A DNA stretch of 64,000 bases, taken from Archilochus colubris (Eukaryota > Chordata > Aves > Apodiformes > Trochilidae). The position numbers were made by a program, and so were the translations under genes. A model generated the notes under the pieces. That model did not search any database. It saw only the letters and a list, made by a program, of their open reading frames with translations, and was not told where the DNA came from. The DNA lies in NCBI GenBank assembly GCA_023079485.1, contig CM041084.1, positions 103,024,467-103,088,466 of the forward strand, read 5' to 3'. Within the stretch, counting starts at the first letter, position 1; every line of letters begins with the position of its first letter. Positions 1-13,875 of the stretch are shown piece by piece.

Positions 1-510
1 CTCACACCAGCAGATTTTGGCTAACTCAGCCAAGGGCTTAACATTTCATCGTGTCTGGGATGAGCCCTCAAATGCCACTGACCCTTATGAGACAGAGAGT
101 AGTGACCCTCCTTTATGGCATTTGTGTGCCAGCAGGACCAGAGGATTTGTGCAGGAGCAGGACAATGCCAAGGCTGGGCTTTAGTTAACAAAGCTGAGAA
201 AAAGCATCTCCAAGGACACAGCAGCCCCGGCTTTTGCTCACAACATTCCTTGGGGTCCTCACAACCGGCTCTGCAAACCAGGGGAGATGAGCACACGGCT
301 GGGTGTCGGTGCCTGGATGCTCCTTCATGGATGCTACATCCCGCAGAGGAAGAGCAAAGCCGTCGTGCCACCTTGTGGCTGGCACAGGGGGAAGCCACCC
401 CTCCTTCTGCTCCTTAGGCAGGCGCTTGGAATAAAAGCACTTTGCCTCCCGCAAGCCGTGGGGACGTCAATCTCTCTCTCTATCCCTTTTCGGGCGGGTG
501 TAAGCCCTCA
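1..510 (+). mobile_element. Possible LTR fragment (endogenous retrovirus)
   Basis: The stretch is GC-richer than what follows. It carries an LTR-like end: cttggAATAAAagcactttgcctccc (polyadenylation signal at 430-435), then a CT-repeat and a G/C-rich tail ending near 501-510 in ccctca. That arrangement resembles the R/U5 end of retroviral LTRs. The left boundary lies outside the window or is not recognisable. I see no flanking duplication, primer-binding site or retroviral coding sequence, so a solo or truncated LTR is the most I can suggest. An unrelated polyadenylation site is the alternative. Confidence 0.3.
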
Positions 511-3500
511 CTCCCAGCATCTCCTTCAGGCGCATTAAGGGGCCTGAGTCATCCTGAGAAGCACTTGGAAGAGGCAAACGGGTCTCCAAGGTGAGGGGAG
601 GCAGGCAGTGCCGATCCTGCCGGCTCTGCCCACCAGCCGCATGGAAAATCGCCTCCCGGTTTGGGTACGCGATGTTCTAAGTGATCTCCATAGCTGGCCA
701 TGGTGAGAAAAACATTTTCTTGTTCTGTCCTGGTGCATTATGAAAACCCACTAAAAGGAGCTTTTCACACCACAAAACCTTTTAAAAGGATTCTGTCAAC
801 ACAAAAGCAACGTTGACAGCAGTTGCCTTTAAAAGTACTTGAGTCTTCAAACTCTGAAAGACACTCCTTAATTTTTATTTTTTTTTTTTAATTTTCCAGG
901 CTTGGTCTATTCTCAGGCTTCAGAGAAATGTTTTCCATAATTGCATCAGTGAGAAAATGTGTCGTGAGAATTAATTCCCATAAGAATTTTTAAAACAATT
1001 TGTAAACATAGTCTTCACAAAATGGATGTTCAAAAACATGGATCTTTGCTTCAGTAACAATAAAAATTGCTGCAGGGAACATTTACCAGAAGTACTGAGA
1101 GGAGTACAAGTGCCATTAGCACGTGATGCCCATGGCCCAGGTCACATAACCAAGTGGTCAAAACTATTTTCTTTCTCTTCTCCTTTACCCTTCAACCACC
1201 TATCAGCATCCTGGCACTGGCTGATAAGATGCATAAAGCTGATTTTTGCAGCACAGATTTTCCTCTTCTTTCATGGGTATTAAGAGAAAAGTTGCCACAC
1301 AGAGAAGAGAACAGCATGCCCATCTCATATATTTCAAGTACAGTGCTACCATTGCTGCCTCTGGGAAAACATATGGAAGGGCCATAACCTTCACCCTTTT
1401 AATCATTTAGCAATTAGAGAAGTAATTTTTTCTTAAAAGGGGGTGGGCTCTCAGAGTTCTGTCTCCTGAGACTTCTCTCTTGGCTCTCATTCTGATCATC
1501 TCATTACCATAATACCTGTATGAATGCTTCTATAGAACAATTTCAGCATAGAAATTTGCAAGTCAAAACAGCCAGTTGGTTTTTAAATCACCAGTCTTCT
1601 ATGTTTTGGAGATTATTTACAGCTGTATCCACTGCAGCATGAAGTTAAGAAAGAAAAAACTAGAAGATCCCAGTGCTGGTACTACTGAGAAATAATAATT
1701 TCCTACAGTCAATTTTTGTACTGAGAGAAACTATTATTACAGTAGGAAAAGCCCACAGTTTTGGAATAATACCAACCACCAGCTTATTTTGTGCTTAAAA
1801 AGGTTTTTATTTGTTCATTTAATAGGAAGCATCAAAGATGTTAATAGCTAAAAATTAATCACCATGCACCAAAATATCCTGCTTCCAGAAATAGTTGTGC
1901 AAGTGATGAAGCAGTGGGTCAGCTGTTGCTTTGCAAAGGGTTTTAAATCTCTGACAAGGGGGCAATCCACAGCTGAATACCATCCACATCAATACCATGG
2001 CAAGCAGAGAGTAGCCAGCCTGGTTGGACAGTGAGTAAACATCAGATTTCAAATGTTCAGAACCAATTCAGCCTGTAAAGACTCTGGAGCTGAGGATGAC
2101 AGCCAACACTGATACCTGTCAGTAAGAGTTACTTTGCAATGTTATGCAGCAATGGATCCCAAAAGGGCTTTAATGTTTTGACCTTATATCATGAACTCAG
2201 AAGCAACCACTAGAGAACAACCTTTCATACAGCACAGTTATAAAAAAATGCAAAATGAATAATACAAAACTCAACTCTGGTGGATTTTTTTTTTTTGGGG
2301 GGGGGGAAGGGGGATTAAGGCAGGATGTTAAAAGAATAACCCACTTCACCTCATCACAGTCCAATGCTGAAGAGCTGTATAAGGACTGCAACATGCTAAC
2401 CTTTGAAGACCATAAAGGATCCATATGGAACATTCTTCATCTGAGGAGCATTAACTCTGGATCATGTGGAAGAGTCTAAAATAAGGGCATGAGTAAGCTG
2501 GCCTCTTTAATGACTAGAAAAAGAAACAAAATGGAAAATACCCACCTTCCAGGCCTCACTCTGTGCAGTGACCTGGAAAAGAAACTCTATTGGCACAAGC
2601 AATCAAGCTTTCCTGTATTATCTTCCAGGGGGGCTGATTACACTGCCTTAAATGTTGGTGACTGCTTGAGGTCCAAAATTCTTTACACTGTAGTTTTTCC
2701 TCAGAAATCCAAATGTAATTAGGAAAACAGAAATATACAGTCGTAGCCAGTATATAGTATGGCATACAGTAACAGTAGTTCTGAATTGACAGTCAGGAGG
2801 GGTTAAAAAAACAAGGCTACCAGCATGCCAGCTGTGCAGTTTATGATTTTCAAGGCACCTTTTACAAAAGGAGTGGGAAAGTAGCTCACTAATCAGAAAA
2901 GCACTGCAGTATCACATCTGTTTCTCTCAAATAAATAATTTTCATAGTTATATGTGAAAAAAATGCACATATTCTCAGAGTACCATTCACCAGAACTCAT
3001 TCTCTGCTTATCTATTTTTAAGAAAAACTTCTAGTGTTATCCTGCACCTATTGTTTGATCAAAGGATGCTTGAAAAGTAAACTTCTGAAACCAGCAAAAG
3101 CTTATAAATATTCTAAATAGGAGATAGGTTTTATTTCATCCAAGTTTCTAACTTACATTACTCTAAACCAAATGAAGCACAGCAAATGGTCTTCCAATAT
3201 TAACTTACTGCACTGATGGAGAGTTTCTCAATGTTCCCCTCACATTTTTATTCAGATTATTATAAAATCACAATGTACTGACTAGTACAGGCATTGTATT
3301 ACACCAGGCACTGTAGCACCTGTTTGAAAGGGCTCTCAACCAAAGGCTTCACAGTCTGAACAGAGGATGGGTGTGAATGAGAACCTGTAGGCAGAAGAGA
3401 GATTGCTTTTCCTGTAATTACACAAGGAAACTGGTCTCAAAGTGGGGGATAAACTCCACATCTCCAAGTCTGCTGTTATGTTTCTTTCAGCACACGACTT

Positions 3501-6500
3501 TGCTGTATACATCTGGGTTTTTTTTCTCTTCTATTTTTTTTATGGCTTGTGGGTTTGATAAGGCTCAGTCTCACTAGCAAATCCCAGCCAGACATCATAG
3601 GGAATGCTTTCTGTTAAATACAAGTCCCCTGTCTCTGACTAAAATTGTGCCTGCCAGCTAACCCACAATATTACCATGGTGTTAACTACTTCACTTGCAA
3701 AGTACACCTGAAACAAAGGTCAGATTGTATGGACATTTTTTTCCCTTCAACTCTGATGAACAATCATTCCTGCTGCTTGCACTCCTGCAGGGAAGTCACA
3801 TTTGGCACTGTCATTTCCAATTCCTCAGCCTATCGAGTACTGTTGATGTTTTATTTCATAGCAGACAGGAGGACACGAAGTGATGGGTTTTTTTTACCTG
3901 TGAGCAAGTAAACACTCTCAGAGGCTTTAAGGAGAAAACAATATCAATGTAAGAAAAGAACAGTAGCATTCACATGAAAATTGAGTATACCCTTATTTTA
4001 TAATAGCAGTGGAGGTCAGCTGGTATTAATGATGACATGTACCTATCCATATTTCACTTTATATGCTAATCGGGTGCACTTTTTATTAAAGGGCTGGAAA
4101 AAAATACCCCTCTGTAACAATATGTTGAACCTTAATTCTAACCAAATAACTTCAGTTGGAAACTCTAGGAAAGATTGGTTAATATTTATAAAGTGCTTTA
4201 AGGATGAAAGAACTGCATACTTACATGCTTTATTGTATTCATGGCATTATTATAAGCTTAAACCTGAAGTGAATTTTTCTTCTGTTGAGCTGGAATCTGA
4301 GCTGAGAAAATTTTTAGCAGTAGATGTTTTACCTCACCTCTGAAAGCTTCAGCCCTGAGGTAATGAAATCACTCTGAATGCCACATGGAGAGAATGCCAT
4401 TCAGTAAGCAGTGATTTTCTAGTTGCAAGGACCAAGAAAGTTATTTGTGGCCTTTTACATCTTTAATACAGGATAGAGTTTATTTTGGACAGAGATAGAT
4501 TAGATGTGTCTGGGTGAGTAACCTTAGGGCAATTCATTAATTAGAGAGAGCATGCAACTGCATATGGGTAAAATTAGAAAGGAAATGTATTTGCAGATGC
4601 ATGAATGACAGCATAAACAATCTCTTCTCAATACTCATGTTTATGCTGTCTTAAAAGCTTGATGTTATTCTGTAAATAGATTTTTTTTTGAGATTCTAGA
4701 GGTGCCTGTGTAAGTACAGGTGGATGAACACCACATGATTGAAATTCTGTTCCAAATTGTTTTTATCCAGCTCCTCGCAGTTCATTTCAGATCTGTAGTA
4801 TATGGTGTTTTGGCCAATACAAAAATTGTGGTTAATTGACACATGAAACTATGGAGCTGAATGGCCTTTCTTGTAGGTGATTGTACCCAGAATACAAGTG
4901 GTAAGTGATAAGCAAAAGAAAAGATCAGAGTTAGTACTGAGAGATGAAGAAATAAAATAACTTCTACCAAGCTGTAAATAAATTCTGCTGTCTCTCAATT
5001 TGCAAATTTCCGATAAAGAAGGATGTTTACAGAAATCCTATTAACCAGTACTGCCAAAAGATTGAATGTCATTATGCCAGTCACCATTTCTCTGTTCTCT
5101 TGAGAAAATGGTTTTTCAGAGATTACAGATTGAGGCAGTTTGAAATCAGCTGTCCTTAAACCTGATGGAAGAGAAGGAAGTGTTGATAGTGTAGTACATT
5201 GTCATGAAAAAGAATATTTTTCTCTATACAGTGTTCTTCGAAGATCAGACTTATCAGTTGCATTTGCACTTAATTTCATTACTGACAGAAAATACGGAGG
5301 GAAAGATAAAACAGCTAAGTAAGCAGAATTGCAAAATTCTGTGTTTAACCTGAGAACTCAACATATCAACATTATCTTCCACATGTTTTACAAATGAAGA
5401 AGTGTTATTTCTCACATTCAGACCACCTGGAATCTGCTCTGAGGTTCTAAAATACTAAAAGAAAAACATTTAATATGCTGAATTTTCCACTCAAATTTCA
5501 TGCCTTGAAAATTAAGCCAAGGTGTATCAGCTAAAAAGAACAGAACAGACTCCTTAGACATCAGATGCTGTGAGTAAAGTAGTTTTCTTTCTAGGCAAAG
5601 CAAGGAATGTAGCTCAGTGCTGTTGGACTATTCTTCTCTGAAGTGACCAGGAGTATCTCCAGTTGAGACAGGTCTTCAATTCCCCAGCAGCTCAGCTTTC
5701 AGTTTCCATTACCCCCAACCAAAAACATTTGCAATAAAGATGTATGATGAAAATTAGAAAGCCAAATAGTGAGATCGATGGTAACATTGAGAAGGAGCCA
5801 CAACTGAAAGGGTAGGTGTTTGAAAGGTCAGGCTCAGGTGTGTTGCCAGAATTGGTGTTTATGCAATAGACTTATTTGCCATGTCTAACAAAAGCTTAAT
5901 ATTATTAATTTCTCAGAAATCAACTAGATACTATACAGGCTTAGACTGTCAGAGTTTCCCTTCTAAAGGAACAGATTTTTTTTTCATGGATTTGAGGACT
6001 TGTTTTGACTGTCTTAATTTAACATTGCAAGTTGTCTTTCATTCAGGACCATACACTGTATTTTTAGGAGCCTGATGTCAAAGAAAAGCACATATGAATA
6101 AGCTCTCAGAAATTGCCCAACTCCCACTTGGGCAACAGAAGGGGCACCTAAATTGTCATGCACTTGGAATTGGGTGTTGTGTTATTTGACCATCTGGACT
6201 AAAGTACTGCAAAGGTGGGTTTTAAGGTCATGAAAATCATTATCTTTTTGCAGGTGGGTGCTGAATCCTTTTGATAATCTGTTTCTTAGTAAGTAGATGA
6301 AAAAAGATTTGTTCAATGAACTACAGTAGAAACAGTATGTTAGAAAAGATACAACATAACACATTATCAGAGAAATAATATGACATGAGCGTTTGATGAA
6401 AGTTTCTGTGACTCTCTTCAGCATCTGAACTCTAAGAATTTAGCATTCCTTATTTTTTTTACTGTTTTATCTTAATTGCACAATAAAAGCCTATAAAGCA

Positions 6501-9500
6501 TCACAGTAATGTCAGTTAATTTTGAAATTGAAGCTATATATATTTTTTTTTAAAGAAGATGTAAGGAATCATAAACTCAAAGTGCCTAAAAGAAAATCAG
6601 ACACTATTAAAAAATTAATTCTGCATGTGTCTGACAAGAAAGGGCACAAGAGAATTACTTATGTAAGTTGTGTTTATACTTAAGGGAAAACAGGCACTTA
6701 CAAACTTTAAGATAGAAAACCAAGTATAAAATACTTCAGCTACCATAGTTACTTTGGTACAGGTTGGATGAACTTCAGACTAGCAATTTTTAACATGTCA
6801 GAATGATAAATAAAATCCTTGGTGGAATGTAAACCTGTGATGGCTTAAAAGAGGAATTCCTTAAGGAAATCTAAGAAGCAGAACAGATGCTCAACTTTCC
6901 AGTTAAAATGTGTTCAGCAAACACACATATCCACTGTTGTTTAATTGAATAACTGTCTATCCTCTATTTTCATAAGGTGGAGACACTTGTTTACTGATGG
7001 AAGGAAGTTAGTGGTTACTCTTTCTTTTTTAATAAATATTTCATTATATAACTACAAAGAGCAACAAATGAAACCTCTAAACACAAGCTAATAGGTCCAA
7101 AGCTTAATGGTTCTTTACAAAACTAAGGACACATGACAGTTGTTTCCCACATTTGCTTAAAATGATTAAGCACCACCATTCCGGGAAAAAAAATAATCTT
7201 GTTCTGGTAAATTACTTTTGTGACATCATGAAAAAAAAATAGACTTCTTTGCAGACATATAGTAGTCTCTAAAGGCAAGATATTTATTTCCAAGTAAATG
7301 TAAACAGCAAGCTTGGAGTTTAGACAATTCCCAGTTCACTTCAACTAACAGAGCCAGAGACAAGAGCAAAAAATACTCATTGTCAGCTAACAGAATACTG
7401 AGTATCACCTTGATTTGTAACTTCAGAAATTCAAGAACCAAGTTTTGAGGGAGGCTTAGCTCTCACCCAGGGGACTGTGTCCCAGTAGTCACGAGTGGTG
7501 CAGTTCAGCCCCCGCTTTGTAAGGGAGTGAGGAGCCGTGATTCATACCCACACCCAGTGGGCAGGAGGAACTGTGGCTCTGCTCCTGGCACTTCTGATCC
7601 ACATTTTCCAACAGTTTTGCTTCAAGTTAGGAGGGGGAACTCTGTTTTTTAGTTTCACTTTTTCATTCTCATTCAGCCAAATATTTGAGCCAACTAAGCT
7701 ATGACTTGACCCAACTTCACTTTTGGGGGGTGAAAGAAACAGATGAGCCCCCAGGTTTGGTGTGAAGACATTCAGGAACATTTAACCTGTTGTATCTTTG
7801 GCCTTGCTTATCCCAAAGATCCTGGCAAAACCTTGAAAAACAATCTGACACAATAGGTAAGTTTAGCTTCAGCAGATTTTCATGCAAAGACATGGGGAAG
7901 ACACATCTGAGTAGCACGCAGGCAATTTAGAGATGAAGGCAAGTGTCATGTCCCAAGGTGTGCTTGGGACATATGCTGCCAAGCCCCTTGAAACTGCTGC
8001 TCTGATGTTTTGCATGCTTCTGAAATGTGACTCCTCTCAGACAAAAATATGACAACAAAGACATTTTACCAGTGTGACACTATCAGTTTTCTACATCTTG
8101 TGACACACAGAGCTTTTGAACAAATGTCCCTCATGTTTTTCAAAGTTGGATTGACACATTGATAACTCTGAACTGAAAGGGATGTTGTTTTCTCTCCATG
8201 GAAATATAGCTCTCTGCCTTACAAAACACTGGGAGGAAAAAATGTACTAGCTATGGCATTCATGCTGGAGGATCATATCAAAGTAATATCGAGATCCTTA
8301 GGGTCAGCTCTCTGTATCCACCAGTTTTAATGCTAGAAGAGTGTCTAGTTGAGAAGGATGGAGAGGTTAGAAAGCTTGAAAGTAAAATAGTGCCATGGCC
8401 CTGAGGCACTGCCAGCCCTGCCTGTCTCTGCCCAGCACCTTGGGGCTACCCCCAACCTGCCCACAGCCCAGAATCCCATGTCAGCCCCCCAGGGCCATCA
8501 GCTCCTGCCTCAGTGACACCAGAGCAGGGCCAGTCTTTAGCTCCACATAGCCCTACCCTGCTGTATTCTGCAGCATGAACCTCCCATGGCAGCCCAGAAC
8601 AACAGAAAAAAGAAATAAAACCATATTTTGCTCCTACCACTCCTAAAAGAAAGATTGTCATTGTTATCTTTGCATTAAAACAAAACTGTGAAAAGCAGAA
8701 AACTTTGCAGTTGTTTACCTGCAGAAACAGAAAACCAAAATAGAATCTAGAGTTAGAGTTTGACTTATTTTTTCATTTAAAAGAAAAGCAAATTAAAAAA
8801 AAAAAAATCCATCTCTTGTGAAACTGCTAATCCCAATGGCATTGTAATAGCTGAAAAATATCTTCTTCAAGTTCTCTATGCAAATAATCCTTATCCACTT
8901 TTAGATAATGACATTTGGGTAGAGAAGAATAGATTTCCCATGGGAATGCTTTTATGTCACACGTGGTACTCAGTTCCTGAAAAATAGCTATTGATCTGTG
9001 GGGGTCAAATCTACTTAAACCATGTTTAATACTACCAGATATTAGTCCCTCAGTAGTCTGTTTTTCAGGCAAAATATCAATATTCAGCTGGCTTCTTCTC
9101 TGTACACACAGAATATATACAACATCGCTGTTAGTTTGCAGTTTGTATTTAGCATTTTTCCCATTTTGTATTCAGACTTTTGTTGGTGTTAATAGACACA
9201 AGTCCACAAAGTGCACTTACACCAAGATTGTTGCAATACTTGTGGCCTGAAGCCTTCAGTCTTATGATACATTAGTAATAGGTCTCTTGTGAGAAAACTG
9301 TGCATAAATTTCACTGTTCTCATGTGACAGCTGTTGAGTATGTGTTTGAAAGGAACTATCAGGTGTATTTGTACTTAAAGTGCTCAAGGAATCATCAACA
9401 CAAAATGGCAGCTGTCAAAATCTAAGCTCTCCCTGACTGCTAAGACAAAGTTGTGTTAAGAGGAATTTATTGCAGAAACACTAACAGCAGAGACCACTTG

Positions 9501-12500
9501 CAGTCTGCTGAGATGTAAATTTAATACCCTGCTCTGATTTTCTAGGACCACTTTTGGTATTTGCTTGTACAGATGTTAGAGGATTTTCAGAAGACCTCAT
9601 AGATGTATTATGTTCTGTGTTTTCTTATGAAAACTGTCCTGCTTAGAATAATTGTGTTAAAAGTCATACAGCCCCAGATTTTAAGAGTTTGTGTATCTAT
9701 TCTGGATTGGACCTCAAGATTTTTTCCCCCTCAACTACAAAGGGCTCTTTAGTGTGACTAGAATTTCAGAGTCCAACACTTAATCATAAACTAAAACTTC
9801 TGCCCATTTCATCCCTTTGCCATAATGCTCTGTTATACAGGGGAGTACAAAATTACCCTCTGTGGGTGACAACTAAATTCTTTGTCTACAGATTATTAGC
9901 ATTATTTACTTGTTCCTCAAATATAACCAGAGTCCATGGTACCTCTTGGAGACTAAAGACACACACTCAGAACTGATTGCAAGTAGATTTAACTTAAACT
10001 ACAGCTCAACTACTGAGGCAGATGGGAAATATCAAAGCAGATAATGTCCAAGCTTTCCAAATTGATCTAGGCTACGCTCCCTTTATCAGGCAAAAGGAAG
10101 AGATAAGCTAATTGTCTGATCAGGCTTAGCATGTTCATTTATTGCTGTGCCAGTAACACCCGTTTATAGCCATTATGTGTTTGTATATTTACTATATATA
10201 TATATATATGTTTGTAAAGCAAAATTCAGTGAGTATTGTAGTTTATACTATTTATATCTAAATATTAAGAAAATATGGTTTTACATATTAATTACCGCTT
10301 TGAAAAACAGGGTCTAATAATATTTAAATGCTATACAATATTTACCTCCAGAACCTGACAGATTCTATGATTCTAAGCTGGGCTTGCACTGAGATGATCA
10401 AATGCAGTATGAATACCTAAATCCCATTGGTTACAATTACATTTTACGTGTAGGAGGACTGTGTTTCTCTGGTCACTTTGACCATCTTCTCACTCACGTA
10501 CAGAATATGACACCTTGACAAACCCTCATATTTTTTGTATTTAAATCCCAGGCAGCAAGAGTAAACACTTTTGATAATTTTTGTTTCCAGGACGTTTTAT
10601 TTTAACATCATTTTTGCAAGTGCAGTATGGGTTCTAAGCTTTTTTTTGTTTGTTTTGGTTGGGTTTTTTTGTTTGTTTTGTCTATTCTTAGAACTTCATG
10701 AAGAATATGAAAAAAGGGACAATTTCACTGTTACAGAGACTATTCTACTTCACAAAGAAAATTGCATACTGAAAAATGATACCTATTCTACACCAGCAAG
10801 AGACAGGAAGAAAAAGGAAAGAAAGTAGTTTGGACAACCAGTGTTTGCCATTTATATGTTCCTCCTCTGCTCATTTCTGGACTACCTAGCAATACAAATG
10901 GAAAAGAGCTACATCTGAGTTTTTACATCAGAGCAATATATTGTGCCTGCTCTATGCTGAAAGGTCTGCCAGCCTGCAGCACTTACAGACATCTCTGAAA
11001 CACAGGAGTTCCCTTCTTGCAGTTTATATGGACTTCTTGGAAGGCCCAGAATTGATATGGATCTGTCCACTGCTGGGTAGATAAGAATGAGGGCTGAAAT
11101 AATCTTTTGGATGTGTTAGGCCATCCATTTCAATATTAGTGGCTAAAAAGAAGACCATGACCAAGAGTCTTAAGGAATGAAGCTAAAGAAAAGCCCTCAG
11201 GCTCATCCACTTCTTGAGCACTTAGCACAAGTAACATTTCAGAAGAGACAGATTTTATTTGCAGAGGTCTTTATCTTACATCAGCCATTCCCAGCTGTTT
11301 CAGCAACCAAGAATGGCAAATGCAGCAGAAATTTGAAATAACCAAAGAGCCCACAAGTCTCATAGTTAACCCTGCTTAACAAAGTAAATGTATACTGTAA
11401 TTTAAAGATAATATGGGTTTGTGGATTAAAAGCCTATCCACAGAACTTCACCATTCAGCTTCACTTTCAGGACTGAAAGCTGTTTTAAGATGCAGAATGG
11501 TATAGTTATTCTTTCTTTACCTAATTCAATTTCAATAGACAACAGCAACAATCTCTGCATTAAAAAATCTGTCCCTAGGCAGGGACAACGTTGGAACAAC
11601 CAGTTCTCTGCCCACCACCTACCCCCCGGAGAAGAGAAGGCTCAGGGAGACCTCAGCATGTTATTCCAGTACTAAATGGGCTGCTACAAAGATGACAGAG
11701 GCTCTCTCTTCACAAGGAGCCACACAGAGAAGTCTGGCCTGTACCAGGCTGCTTTACCTGAGACAGCTTCTACTGAATGGTTTCTGTAGTCAGCTTTTGT
11801 TACTCACCTTCTAGGATTTACCTTTTGCTGCTGCCTTTGTTCCAAACTCACCTAGTGTGAAGTCATTCTCCGTCTGCTCTCTCGTGAGGCTTTAATAGCA
11901 CAGCATTGTATGGTGATACATTTAGAATGGCACTCATCCTTTTATTACTGTTACTACGTCTTCCATCACCCCATCACAATCCATTTATTTTTCTCATTCA
12001 TCTGCTCTATCTTGTCTCATAGCTGATACTCTCTTTGAGGCAGGTACTGTCATTTTCTACGTGCATGTGAGTGGCATCTGCCACAGTTAAAGGCCAGGCC
12101 AGCTGAGAAATGCTGTTATGTCATTGTGTAGTAATTGTAATTGTCATCAGAGACAGAGACAGATACCTATTAGCAATTATAAAAATATCTAAGCCTTTCT
12201 GCTTTCCTGTGGTGTTTTCCTTCTTGCTTTTCTTCATCCTTTCTTTTTTTTTTCTTTTTTTTTTTTTATTTTTTGCCCGAAACAGGTACCTATAAGTAAC
12301 AGGCTCCCTCAGTGAAGCTCTAAACTTTGTATTTTCCTGGTACAAGTGCTGGGGACTGCTCTGATTCCACAGCAAGATTTAGGTGACTGACTGAAGACTG
12401 TCCATTTCCACAGTGTCACAGAAAAAAAGCTGTCCTGAAGTATTAATGCACTCTCATTTGCTGCACTTCACTTCCCATGCTCTGCAGCATCCTGCCCCAC

Positions 12501-13621
12501 ATCTGCCCCATGCTGGAGAGAGGTCACTTCAAGCAAGCAAACACACTGTTAGCAAGGCCATCACCTCCTCTAAGAAACATCTGACTCCAAGCAGGCTGCA
12601 GCAGATTTCACAGGTCCTCCCCAGGTAAAAGGATGACAGTGTGACATATGCTGCCTCTATACCCTCAAAGCTCCTTTCTGCCCCAGCTCAGACAGTCTGC
12701 CCCAGTTCAAAAGCCCCCCTCAGACAGATTGATAAATAACTTCTGCTTTCCTTATTCCCTGGCAGTGAAAATAAAACTCAATGCCTGGGAAGCAGTGGAA
12801 GCCTAATTGCTCTCCTCAGCCTTCACAGAAGACAGACTACACTCTGCATACTCTGTGATTTTGCTTTTTGACCACACGATGTCTCCTGTAAACCACGGAA
12901 AGAGCATAAAGCTGTCAGATAAGGGAGGTGGACACCTGTAGAATGCCCAAACCTGGGCGCATGGGCTCAGCTTCTGTTTTTACCTGTCTAGGAAAATCTA
13001 CTCACATGTAGTTGTTCCAGAAGTTCCAACAACAAGAAATCTGGAGCACAGAAACGATTTTTAAATTTTATTTTAACCCTCACATTATTTTTCTATAAAA
13101 GTTTACAAACGTTGCAAAGATTTCAGTCCCCATGAAAAGTGGTAAAAAGAGAGCTTATCACACCAAGCAGCCCTCAAGAGACCACCTGAGAGGAGCTTCC
13201 CAATGAATGTCCCATCTTCCACTCAAGAGAACAGCCTTTCAGCAAGCAATGGCCAACTTTGAAAAAAAAGAAAGAACACCTGCTTAAATTGCTCCTTGGA
13301 GAGACAGACTAATTGAAACAACCTGTAAGCATTCACAGGGACAGTCTGTAAATATCCTGTGTGCGATAAGAGGCTGAAAGACTGACAGACACAAGGTACT
13401 GAGAATCTCCCATGAAATACAACATGTACAGAAACAAGAACTTTCTTGAACCGCAACATTTCAAGCATAGAAAGAAGTTTCAAGAACAGGCACAAACTGG
13501 TTTGTGGAAACACAGTGAGTATGAGGCCTTTCTTTTAGCAGAGTTATTGTTAAGGTTGTCCCATACTGGTTATTGGCTCGGTCTACAGTGGAGCAGCCAT
13601 GTGCCTCGCCTGCATTCATCA
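511..13621. other. Gene-free AT-rich intergenic DNA
   Basis: I find no open frame resembling a known protein, no RNA gene and no full transposon. Short features: a T12-G10 run at 2285-2306, poly-A near 8790-8801, a TA repeat near 10191-10209, GTTT-type text at 10640-10680 and a poly-T region at 12240-12276. A GC-richer patch lies at 8390-8610. By position this should be the distal upstream flank of YES1. Confidence 0.6.
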
Positions 13622-13875
13622 CAGAATTATAGAATGTTTAGTTTGGAAGAGACCTCCAAGATCATCCAGTCCAATCTTTGACCAACACCATAAGCTAACT
13701 ACTAAACCAAGTCCTTAAGGACCAGGTCCAAACACCTTTTAAATACCTCCAAGGATGGTGACTCCTCCACAGCCTGACCACCCTCTCAATAAAAAAATAT
13801 TTCCTAACACGTTGCCTAAATCTCCCCTGAACCAGCTTCCATCCTTGTCCTCTCATGTCCTTTCATGTCTATTGA
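13622..13875 (-). mobile_element. CR1 LINE 3' fragment
   Basis: The + strand begins with cagaattatagaatg, the reverse complement of the avian CR1 tail. It continues through the typical gagacctccaagatcatc and ccagtccaatc blocks and the actcctccacagcc block, to text like ttccatccttgtcctctc. The element is therefore in minus orientation and truncated at its 5' side, like most CR1 copies. It contains no intact reading frame. Confidence 0.9.

Noticed and set aside
3981..4343. 120-codon frame on the + strand.
   Set aside because: AT-rich intergenic DNA, no recognisable domain, no promoter or splice context; length is within chance for this much sequence.
10363..10378. attctatgattcta-like text that could be a CR1 tail.
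   Set aside because: Only the tail-like bases are present; the upstream sequence does not resemble the CR1 3' region.
12147..12295. Imperfect inverted pair around the poly-T block (gatacctatt and ggtacctata).
   Set aside because: Too short and imperfect to support a transposon or hairpin call.
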